From Phycisphaerales bacterium (lineage in GTDB: Bacteria; Planctomycetota; Phycisphaerae; UBA1845; Fen-1342), in the NCBI GenBank assembly GCA_016710275.1, contig JADJXS010000001.1:2790001-2854000 (forward strand): a stretch of DNA of 64,000 nucleotides. Reading direction: 5' to 3'. A program made the translations under genes and the position numbers. The first letter of the stretch is position 1. The number at the start of each line of letters is the position of its first letter. The notes below the pieces were generated by a model. That model was not told where the DNA came from and searched no databases. It saw only the letters and a program-made list of their open reading frames with translations. This document shows positions 54,394 to 62,177 of the stretch, piece after piece.

Positions 54394-54659
54394 ACTCACC
54401 TCACCTCGCGTAAGCATGCACTCGCCCCACTCCGCGCACGCATGCACTCGCCTCTGTGCCCTTGCTCTTTGAGATTGCTGTTACCCGCATTTGCACCCCG
54501 ACAGGGATCCCGGATTGTGGCCACGGGTGAAGCGCAGCCCGGCGCAGACCGGGCGAAGCGCAATCCGAGGAACCCGTCGGCGCAGCGCGCCTGCCCCGAA
54601 GGGGCAGAGGCCACTCTGTCCTTCACCACCCTCGAAGGGCGACTCCCCCACTCGCCAAC

Positions 54660-56423
54660 TCACTCAATCCCCAGCGTCCCGCTCGCCTGCTCCAGCACCG
54701 CCGCCGCAACCTGCTCCGGGCTATACCCCGCCTTCAGCAGCACCAGCGGCCGCTCATACTGTCGGCACCAGCGCCGCACGTCATCCAGATGCTGATGCCC
54801 CGTCAGCTTCACCAGAGATAGCACCAGGTGTGTCTCCGGCCGCGCAATCGGAGCCTCAAACGGCTCGCTGGTCGCATGTTCATTCTGCTCGACCCAGTTC
54901 AGATCCCCCAGCTCGAAGGCCTCCATCAGCCGCCGCCGCTGGTGCGAATACACCACCCCGCCCGTCATCACCACTGTTCGCCCGCGCAGCGCCTCACGAA
55001 CCCGCAGCACCCCGGCACTGTAGCTCCGCACAGCCGGGCCGGCCGCCGCCCGGCCGCTGCGCTCCTGCGCCGCTCGCGCCGCCTCCGCCAGAAACCCGTT
55101 CTCCTCCCCCTCCGCATCAAGCCGCGGCAGCGCCGCCGCCAGCGCCTCCAGCGTGCGCGCATCGTTCGGCGCCATCCCCGCATCCTCCGCCACCTCCGCC
55201 GCCGCCCGCAGCCCGGCCATCGTCTCCGGACTCGGCTCCGGGTCGGCCGCCAGCTTGCGGGCGTGATAGCGCAGCTTGTTCAGCACCGCCGTCACCGCCT
55301 TGCCCTGCTGCGCAAGCGACCGCACGCGCTCCAGCAGCGCCGAAATGCGCTCGCCCAATGCCGCGTGCTGCTCCGGATCGGCCACGTCGTCGGCCCGCAT
55401 GTATCGATCCACGTACATCTGCTCCGCCGCCGTTCGCCTCCGCACCCACCAGTACGCATCAAGCTGGTCCTGCTCCTCGCGTGTCAGCCATGTGCGGGCC
55501 AGGATCGCGCGCAGCGCCGATTGCGCCTCCGCCATCAGGTGCAGACCCTCCCCCAGAAATCGCGCGCCGCCGCCATGCCCATCGATTGCAATCATCAACT
55601 CGGCCGCCGCCGCCAGATTGGCGTAGCACCGCGCCGCCGTCACAACGATCGGCGTCGCCGGCAACACCTGCATTCGGAACGGCGCCCAGAGAAAGCACAA
55701 CGGCAGCGCCTTGGCCTGCTCGATCAGACCGCGAATCTCGCCATCCACCGCCTCGTACTCGTCCGTCCCCGGCTCCAGGTCCAACCGGCGAACGACCAGG
55801 TCGCAGGCCCGCGCCTTGATCCGGCAGCGCCGCGCGATCAGCCCGATGTCCGCTTCCGGCACGCCGCTCGCTGCCGCCGGCGGTGCATCGCGATCCACAA
55901 GCTCAATGGCCGCCGCCCGCGCCCGGGCGGCCTCCGCCTCCGATCCGGCCACCGCCACTTCCGCGCTGCCCCAGCCCATCCGCAGCGGCACCACCCGCGT
56001 CTCCGCCGCGACCGCGGCAGCAGCCGCCGCTTTCGACACTCCGGCGGAATCCGAGGGCCTGTCAGTCGTTCCGACCCGCGTTGCAGTGCCCGCGCGCGGC
56101 CCATCGGCGAGGGATTGATCCGAATTCAGCCCGCTGCCGCCGCCTGACGCCATTGCATCGCGTTCTGCCGCCGAACCGCCGGATTCTGTCGCCGAACCAC
56201 CGGAGATTGTCGCGGATTGTGCGATCTGAGAATCGGGAGCCTCGGCAAGCCGATTCAGGTAATCCGCGATCGTCGGCAGCATTGCGCGCATTTCCGCGTC
56301 ATCGGAGATCAATCGGCGCAACGCCCGATCGATCCACGACGCCAGCGCAATCACGCCGGGATCGAGGGGTGAATTTGCGGCAATCGGCGCGGATTCGCGC
56401 TCAGGAGCGTCAGGAGGCGTCAT
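54660..56423 (-). CDS. Planctomycete protein with DUF2325-like C-terminal domain
   Basis: About 587 residues. The ATG at 56423 has GGAGG 6 nt upstream. The N-terminal third is acidic with a Ser/Gly/Thr-rich low-complexity insert (ATISGGSATESGGSAAERDA). The middle is all-helical (ARARAAAIELVDRDAPPAAA, LAQQGKAVTAVLNKLRYHAR). The last 110 residues alternate strand and helix: RTVVMTGGVVYSHQRRRLME, then HLVLSLVKLTGHQHLDDVRR and ERPLVLLKAGYSPEQVAAAV, resembling DUF2325, a Rossmann-like domain of unknown activity. The 394 bp upstream (56424-56817) hold no supported gene. Confidence 0.68.
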   Translation of the reverse strand: MTPPDAPERESAPIAANSPLDPGVIALASWIDRALRRLISDDAEMRAMLPTIADYLNRLAEAPDSQIAQSATISGGSATESGGSAAERDAMASGGGSGLNSDQSLADGPRAGTATRVGTTDRPSDSAGVSKAAAAAAVAAETRVVPLRMGWGSAEVAVAGSEAEAARARAAAIELVDRDAPPAAASGVPEADIGLIARRCRIKARACDLVVRRLDLEPGTDEYEAVDGEIRGLIEQAKALPLCFLWAPFRMQVLPATPIVVTAARCYANLAAAAELMIAIDGHGGGARFLGEGLHLMAEAQSALRAILARTWLTREEQDQLDAYWWVRRRTAAEQMYVDRYMRADDVADPEQHAALGERISALLERVRSLAQQGKAVTAVLNKLRYHARKLAADPEPSPETMAGLRAAAEVAEDAGMAPNDARTLEALAAALPRLDAEGEENGFLAEAARAAQERSGRAAAGPAVRSYSAGVLRVREALRGRTVVMTGGVVYSHQRRRLMEAFELGDLNWVEQNEHATSEPFEAPIARPETHLVLSLVKLTGHQHLDDVRRWCRQYERPLVLLKAGYSPEQVAAAVLEQASGTLGIE

Positions 56424-56817
56424 GCGGCGCCTCCCTCCTATCGACTTCACAATTGTGCTGAACCGTCTCCGATTGTCGCCCAGCGCGCTCAACCCGCGCC
56501 GAATCGCGCGTTCCGGCGCTGATACCCGCTGTAACTATCCCTGATAATTCGCGCCAGGTTGCACCTATCGGCGACAATGCTGGCGATATCCCCACTTTTT
56601 GCAACTCGCGCCCGGCTATTGCTGAGAGCGCCCCTGGTATCAATCCCCATTTCATGAGTCGGCCTCCCATTCAGAATGTCAATTTTCACGACAAAACTCG
56701 CCAAAGGAGAAAATGAAGCGATAGCCGGCGACAGAGTTCGCGGCGACACCCGCCGTCGGACACCGGCGCGGCAGCGCTGCATGGCGGAACGCGAAATCGG
56801 GACTGCGCAGGTGCGTC

Positions 56818-57876
56818 CTACTGTTTCGGCGGGATCAGCGAAAATTCCCTCGTCAGCACCGGCTCGTCATCGCCGGTGGCGAAGAGCTTGGCGACGAATT
56901 CGACCTCGCCGCTGTCGCGCAGCGCATCGGCCGGGACCACCAGCACCTCGCCGCGCTTGCCGGCCGAACCGTTCCAGGTGAAAGACGCCTCACCGAGCAG
57001 CCGCCGCCCCTCCAGCGTCTCCAACTCCAGCTTGAAATCGTTGCGCACGCACTCGCGCGGCAGCTCGCGCGCGGCGACGATCACTTGTTCCGCGTTCCAT
57101 GGCAGGCGCGACGCCTCGACATATCGCCCGTCGCGATACTCCAGCGCGACGACCAGCATGTTCGAATCAAACTCAACCTCGACCCGCGTCGGCGCGATTC
57201 GCCGCACGAACTCGACCGACATCAGGTCGACCGCGGCGGTCGCTATGTCCTCCGGCGACTCCTTCGGCGGGCCGCCGCTGCGCGAGGTCTCATCTCCCAG
57301 ATTCGTGACCGTGTGGCTCGTCAGCGTTCGTCCCGTCGCGGCGTCCACGACGCGCACGGTCCCCGACACCCGCGCTCCGTGCGTGTACACCGGCACGATC
57401 CGTTCGCCGGTCTGCACCAGTCGCCCGCGGCGATCCGTGCCGTAGACGGGCTGACGGCGATCGACGCGCGTGGCCTTCAGATCGAACGTCGTGAGCGCCG
57501 GCAGCACCAGCACCTGCGCCACTTCGATCGCGCCTTCCGGCAGCGCCGAGTCGGGGTTGGCCACGTCCGCCAGACGCGAGAGGTCCTGCTCCGTCATGAG
57601 ATCGCGGAAGCGCTCCTTCTCCACGACGGTAAACGTGCCGTTGTTCGCCAGTATCTCAGTCAAACGCGCCGTGAGATGATCGGCGTGCGAGCGCGCCCGC
57701 GGGTCGCTGCAGCGCGTCTCGAGCACCGCGATGCGCTGATAGCGCTCGTAGGCCCAATCCGGCTTGTTCACCAGCACAGTGACGCCGCTGCCGCCGCCGC
57801 CGCAACCGGCCGCACCGACCAGCACCAGCGCCGACAGAATCACCCCGAACCAGCCACGATCTCGCGAACCGGCCAT
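56818..57876 (-). CDS. CsgG/FlgO-like lipoprotein
   Basis: About 352 residues. The ATG at 57876 has GGAG 8 nt upstream and gives a signal peptide with lipobox VGAAGC. The mature protein starts with a CsgG-like domain: YQRIAVLETRCSDPRARSHA, LTARLTEILANNGTFTVVEK and GAIEVAQVLVLPALTTFDLK, as in proteins that assemble in or at the outer membrane. The C-terminal part is beta-rich. Membrane-spanning pore segments are not evident, so a pore is not claimed. It lies directly after the small lipoprotein gene on the same strand. Confidence 0.78.
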   Translation of the reverse strand: MAGSRDRGWFGVILSALVLVGAAGCGGGGSGVTVLVNKPDWAYERYQRIAVLETRCSDPRARSHADHLTARLTEILANNGTFTVVEKERFRDLMTEQDLSRLADVANPDSALPEGAIEVAQVLVLPALTTFDLKATRVDRRQPVYGTDRRGRLVQTGERIVPVYTHGARVSGTVRVVDAATGRTLTSHTVTNLGDETSRSGGPPKESPEDIATAAVDLMSVEFVRRIAPTRVEVEFDSNMLVVALEYRDGRYVEASRLPWNAEQVIVAARELPRECVRNDFKLELETLEGRRLLGEASFTWNGSAGKRGEVLVVPADALRDSGEVEFVAKLFATGDDEPVLTREFSLIPPKQ

Positions 57877-58024
57877 TCGAAACGCTCCATTCAACAGGCA
57901 ACCGCGCCGACCCGCGCAGCGCTCATGCCATGCGCGCCTGTCCGGCAGACCCAGATTCAGCTTCGCGGGTTCCGGCCGCGCCAAACCACTGGCGATGCGC
58001 TCGGACTCGGAACCCCGGCGCGGA

Positions 58025-58213
58025 TCACCCGCCGCCGGCCGACTGACCCAGCGCGCCAACGAACACGTTGACCGAGCTTGTCAGGGCGCTGGTAATCACG
58101 GACTGCCAGACCTGCTGAATCTGCTGGTCGCTCAACCCGCAACTGCCGAGGAACAACAGCGAACCACCCGCCGCCACCAGGCGCGTCCAGGCCGTCATCA
58201 ATCGCGTCTTCAT
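58025..58213 (-). CDS. Very small putative lipoprotein
   Basis: 62 residues. The ATG at 58213 has GAGGA 7 nt upstream (the frame is open to 58288). Signal peptide with lipobox FLGSC, then a short helical segment (LSDQQIQQVWQSVITSALTS) and a Gly-rich end. No known family. 148 bp before the CsgG-like gene on the same strand; the two may be co-expressed. Confidence 0.65.
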   Translation of the reverse strand: MKTRLMTAWTRLVAAGGSLLFLGSCGLSDQQIQQVWQSVITSALTSSVNVFVGALGQSAGGG

Positions 58214-58422
58214 CACTTGTCCTCGATATATGGGACCAATCCCACCGGCATTGTAGGAGAGCGCAACGGCGGCGGCGAGTTCCTTCATCAGCGGTCCGGC
58301 CGGCGGCCTGGTTTGCTTTCGACCCCGGCATCGGCGAAGCTACGCGGGCGACGGCTTTTCACCCTGCTTCGGCGGCGCGCGGCGCGCCGGTCGGACGGGT
58401 CTGCCTCCGCGGGATCGATCGG

Positions 58423-59535
58423 ATGACACGCGCGCGCTCCGCGGAGCCGCTGACGATTCTCTTCACCTGCGTCGGACGCCGCATCGAGCTGATGCAGGCA
58501 TTCCGCGCCGCCGCGGCCCGGCTGGGCGTGGCGCTGCGCGTGGCCGCGGTGGATCGCGACGCGACCGCCCCCGCCCTGCATTGCGCGGACCTGGCCGAGA
58601 TCGTGCCGCGCGCCTCGGAACCGGCCTATCTTGATCATCTCACCGCCCTGCTGCGACGCACCGGCGGCGGGCTGGTGATTCCGACGACGGACACGGACCT
58701 CGGCGTAATCAGCCGCGGGCGCGAAGCGCTCGTCGCCGCGGGGGGCGTTCCGCTGATCGGTCCGCCGGACGTGATTGATACCTGCCGCGACAAGCTGCTG
58801 ACGTTCGGGTTTCTGACGCGGCACGGCATCGACACGCCGCGAACACAGACGCCGGATCAGCTCGGAGCGCTGCCGCAGCATGAATTCCCGTGCTTCGTCA
58901 AGCCGCGCTTCGGCAGCGCCAGCGAAAGCGCGCACCGGGCGGATGATCCCACCGATCTCGCGTATTTCCTGGCCAAGGGCCGCTCGCCGATCGTGCAGGA
59001 ATTCGTCGTGGGGGATGAATTCACGCTGGATGTCTATGTGGGGCTCAGCGGTGAAGCGCGCTGCGTCGTGCCGCGATTGCGCTGGCAGGTGCGCGGCGGC
59101 GAGGTGAGCAAGGGCGTGGTGGTGCGCGATCCGGCGATCATGGACGCCGGACTGCGCGTGGCGAAAGCGCTGGGCGGCGACGTGCGCGGCGTCGTGACGT
59201 TGCAGTGCATCCGCACGGCCGAGGGGGCGATTCGCTTCATTGAGATCAACCCGAGGTTCGGCGGGGGTGCGCCGCTATCGATCGCCGCGGGCGCGGATTT
59301 TCCGCTATGGCTGCTGCAGGAGCACCTGGGGCAATTGCCGCAGATCGACCCGGTCGGATTCCGCCACGGACTGGGCATGCTCCGCTACGACTGGTCGGCG
59401 TTCGTTGATTTCTCGCCCGACCTGATGCCCCGCCCTGACGACCTGAAGCCCCGCCCTGACGACCTGAAGCCCCGCCCTGACGACCTGAAGCCGCGCTTCG
59501 GCGGACTGACTAGGCCCTACCCTCGCTTCGAGTAG
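58423..59535 (+). CDS. ATP-grasp enzyme, carbamoyl-phosphate-synthase-like
   Basis: 370 residues. An N-terminal Rossmann-like domain (LTILFTCVGRRIELMQAFRA) and an ATP-grasp domain (CRDKLLTFGFLTRHGIDTPR, FPCFVKPRFGSASESAHRAD, then IRFIEINPRFGGGAPLSIAA with the Mg-binding E and N). Enzymes of this type ligate a carboxylate to an amine or thiol using ATP; the substrate is unknown. The C-terminus carries four copies of the 7-residue unit RPDDLKP (the first reads RPDDLMP-like), a 21-bp DNA tandem repeat, before RFGGLTRPYPRFE. Single gene on the plus strand. Confidence 0.85.
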   Translation: MTRARSAEPLTILFTCVGRRIELMQAFRAAAARLGVALRVAAVDRDATAPALHCADLAEIVPRASEPAYLDHLTALLRRTGGGLVIPTTDTDLGVISRGREALVAAGGVPLIGPPDVIDTCRDKLLTFGFLTRHGIDTPRTQTPDQLGALPQHEFPCFVKPRFGSASESAHRADDPTDLAYFLAKGRSPIVQEFVVGDEFTLDVYVGLSGEARCVVPRLRWQVRGGEVSKGVVVRDPAIMDAGLRVAKALGGDVRGVVTLQCIRTAEGAIRFIEINPRFGGGAPLSIAAGADFPLWLLQEHLGQLPQIDPVGFRHGLGMLRYDWSAFVDFSPDLMPRPDDLKPRPDDLKPRPDDLKPRFGGLTRPYPRFE

Positions 59536-59586
59536 CTCTGATTGCCACAGCGCCCGCTTCGCCGGAGAGATTCGGGCGGCACCTGG

Positions 59587-59696
59587 GTGAAATCGAGTGA
59601 AATCGGATGAAATCTGGGTGGAATCGGTGCGGAATTTGTGCGGAATTTGGGTGGAATTTGGGTGGCATGCTTTCGCGGTACTCCGCGTAAGCATGC
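59587..59696. repeat. Short tandem repeat plus REP palindrome, left flank of RAYT
   Basis: 59587-59664 holds seven or so imperfect 9- to 13-bp units (GTGAAATCGA, GTGCGGAATTT, GTGGAATTTGG). They run into GGGTGGCATGC and the 32-bp palindrome 59665-59696 (stems GCATGCTT/AAGCATGC and CGCGG/CCGCG, loop TACT). It is the exact reverse complement of the copies at 60403 and beyond on the other side of the RAYT gene. Confidence 0.88.
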
Positions 59697-59750
59697 TCTT
59701 ATTTTCAAGTGCGTGCCGCTGGCCGCGTAAGCCCATCGGCGCAAACCGGG

Positions 59751-60356
59751 CTACGAGCCAGTCCGAAAGCGCCAACGCGCCGGCGGCGTCGGAATCGAGT
59801 GTGCGTCGGGCTCGAGAGGCACAGCGCCTGTTCCGGCGAAGTACGCAGCGCTCGACCAGCGCCATTGTTCCGGGCGCTCAATCAGCTTCGCTCGCACCGG
59901 GTTCGCATGAACATAGTCGATCGTTGCATGTATCGTGCCTGCGTCGTGCAGATCGCGATCATAACCACCGCCGCGCTGCCAGAAGCGAAGCGACACGCGT
60001 CCGTTGGGCTGGGCGTCACGCATGTTCACTTTGAAATCCGGCGCATACTGCCTGACGAACGCGATGGCGCGCCGGCTGACGGGCAACTTGATTGCTGCCA
60101 GCACGACGCCGAGACGAAACGACGGGGTGGTCGGCCAAAGAACAATGTGCACGTGTTCCGGCATGAAGACGTACGCCCAAAGATCGAAAGGATGGTCACG
60201 GCGCGCTCGCTCCATCGCCTCAACCAGCCAGAGACAAGTTCGCTCGCTCTTCAGAAACGGTCGGCGATGAAAGCAGGAGAAGGTAAGGGCGTGGGCGGCG
60301 GTTGCGTCGTCGGAACTGCGACGCAGCCGGCGAATTCTGCCGTCGGGAAATTGCAT
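59751..60356 (-). CDS. REP-associated tyrosine transposase (RAYT, Y1_Tnp)
   Basis: 201 residues. Single-strand DNA transposase related to IS200/IS605 TnpA. The HUH motif is MPEHVHIVLW (His68, His70), and the catalytic Tyr is Tyr148 in ATIDYVHANPVRAKL, aligning with Tyr115 of Escherichia coli TnpA-REP; WQRGGGYDRDL and PEQWRWSSA are also typical. The ATG at 60356 (MQFPDGRIRRLRRS) was chosen because the array upstream repeats exactly this leader and first codons; the frame itself runs open to 60524 through repeat DNA. Flanked on both sides by inverted copies of a REP palindrome. Appears intact. Confidence 0.9.
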   Translation of the reverse strand: MQFPDGRIRRLRRSSDDATAAHALTFSCFHRRPFLKSERTCLWLVEAMERARRDHPFDLWAYVFMPEHVHIVLWPTTPSFRLGVVLAAIKLPVSRRAIAFVRQYAPDFKVNMRDAQPNGRVSLRFWQRGGGYDRDLHDAGTIHATIDYVHANPVRAKLIERPEQWRWSSAAYFAGTGAVPLEPDAHSIPTPPARWRFRTGS

Positions 60357-60900
60357 GCGGCCATCATAGTCACAATGGCGATGCGGTTGTTTCGTCTCGC
60401 CAGCATGCTTACGCGGAGTACCGCGAAAGCATGCCACCCAAAAACTCAGCCACCCTGCCGTCGGGAAGTTGCATGCGGCCATCATAGTCACAATGGCGAT
60501 GCGGTTGTTTCGTATCGCCAGCATGCTTACGCGGAGTACCGCGAAAGCATGCCACCCAAAAACTCAGCCACCCTGCCGTCGGGAAGTTGCATGCGGCCAT
60601 CATAGTCACAATGGCGATGCGGTTGTTTCGTATCGCCAGCATGCTTACGCGGAGTACCGCGAAAGCATGCCACCCAAAAACTCAGCCACCCTGCCGTCGG
60701 GAAATTGCATGCGGCCATCATAATCACAATGGCGATGCGGTTGTTTCGTCTCGCCAGCATGCTTACGCGGAGTACCGCGAAAGCATGCCACCCAAAAACT
60801 CAGCCACCCTGCCACCCAAGAACTCAGCCACCCTGCGACCAAAGAACTCAGACACCCAACAATTCAGCCACCCTGCCACCCAGCCGCTACTCGACCAGCC
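60353..60900. repeat. 118-bp tandem array with four REP palindromes
   Basis: The period is exactly 118 bp: GCATGCGGCCATCAT starts at 60353, 60471, 60589 and 60707, and the 32-bp palindrome at 60403, 60521, 60639 and 60757. Read on the minus strand each unit carries the RAYT upstream leader, its first seven codons (MQLPDGR), a short repeat, then the palindrome. The outermost part (60790-60900) decays into 24-bp units of CCACCCAAAAACTCAGCCA type. No further gene in this stretch. Confidence 0.92.
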
Positions 60901-62031
60901 TCAGCCGCCCCGTCGCGCGTAGCGGACCGCCTGGCGCAGCACATCCATCAAGCGCGGATGAGCTTCTTCCAGATTGAAGAAGTCAATGATCCCCCCGCGA
61001 GCCGACGCCTCACTCACGTCGCGTACGAACGCCTGCGCTGCGCGATCATCGGCCGGGCTGCGACAACAGAACCGAGAATGACCGACGTAGGCGCTCGAGC
61101 CGCCGGGAGGCAGTGCCTGCCCGTCCAACGCACCGCGAAGCGGAAACCCGGCCGGCTGAGCCATCGGGCTGCGCTGAAGACGTTCGGTCGCAACCATGCA
61201 GCGTCCGGCTCCCAACGGTTCGGCGAGGCGGTGCAGCGCCGCCGCACCGGCTGCCAACCGCACCGAGGCATACCGCTCGACGACCGGGTCGCCCACCCGC
61301 GCCACGCGCCAATCCCCAGCGTCGCATAGCACCACCCGAACCGCACGCGCCGCAGCCTCCGCATCGACGCCATGTTCAGCAGCGACGGCTCGGCAGGCCG
61401 GACAATAGCACAGCGACGCCGCGCCGCTTCCTTCCCCCGCCTTGTCCACTGCGGCAGATTCGTGACAGGCAGCCGCGTCACAGACAGGGACGGGCTGCAA
61501 GTCATCGAGAGCGAGATCAGGCAGCGCGAATCCGCGCGGAGCGCGAGTTTCGAGGTCGGCGATCACCGCATGCAGCAACTCGCGAAACCCGGCATTGGAG
61601 ATGCACGCCGAAGGCGGCTGCGCGGGATCTCCCCAGGCGCTGCGCTGCGCGAAGTGCCGTTCCGGCTCGAAAAGCGTCGGCACGCGACGCAACTCAACCC
61701 ACAACCATATGCCCAACCCGCGGCGCTGCGCCTCCTCGCACACCTCCTCCAGAATCGCCCGCTGTCCCAGCCAGCGGGCCATGCGCGGCCGGGCGCCGGC
61801 GACGGCATAGCGGCGCGAATCGGGCCGAAAGTGCAGGCCGCCTTCCGTGACGAAAGAGGGAGCATCCCCGAACCAGCCGGGTCGGAATTGCTGCAGCGGG
61901 CCGGTGACGACCGGAATCGTCAGATGGTCGATTCCGATCTCGCCGCAGGCGCGGTCCAGCAGTCCGCCGGCCTCGCGGCTGTGGTTCCAGAGCGGATAGT
62001 GCAGGCCGAATTGCGCAGGCATGGGTGGCAT
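60901..62031 (-). CDS. Hypothetical protein, possible TIM barrel
   Basis: 376 residues, no signal peptide or membrane segment. Alternating strands and helices with conserved-looking ends such as GLHYPLWNHSREAG, RRGLGIWLWVELRRVPTLFE, FRELLHAVIADLETRAPRGF and GGIIDFFNLEEAHPRLMDVL are compatible with a TIM-barrel glycosidase-like fold. Two Cys pairs (CYCPACRAVA) near residue 208 could bind zinc. Catalytic residues cannot be assigned. Start ATG 62031 or 62022; no strong ribosome site. Confidence 0.6.
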   Translation of the reverse strand: MPPMPAQFGLHYPLWNHSREAGGLLDRACGEIGIDHLTIPVVTGPLQQFRPGWFGDAPSFVTEGGLHFRPDSRRYAVAGARPRMARWLGQRAILEEVCEEAQRRGLGIWLWVELRRVPTLFEPERHFAQRSAWGDPAQPPSACISNAGFRELLHAVIADLETRAPRGFALPDLALDDLQPVPVCDAAACHESAAVDKAGEGSGAASLCYCPACRAVAAEHGVDAEAAARAVRVVLCDAGDWRVARVGDPVVERYASVRLAAGAAALHRLAEPLGAGRCMVATERLQRSPMAQPAGFPLRGALDGQALPPGGSSAYVGHSRFCCRSPADDRAAQAFVRDVSEASARGGIIDFFNLEEAHPRLMDVLRQAVRYARRGG

Positions 62032-62177
62032 TCAACCGCAATCCGTCGCGCCGGGCAATCGCGCAGCGGTCGGCAGCCGCGGCACCACCCCACCGCGCAG
62101 CACCGCGCGCCGCGCCCCGTCGCCCGGCCGGCCGCAGCGCCGGGTCCGCCCGCGGCGATTGACCGCGGGTCGGTGCG

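Noticed and set aside
54491..55819. 442-codon Pro/Ser-rich plus-strand frame
   Set aside because: Antisense of the DUF2325-like gene; low complexity.
60353..60824. Possible CRISPR array
   Set aside because: The unit is 118 bp and nearly uniform with no unique spacers, and no cas genes are nearby; it is a tandem array with REP palindromes.
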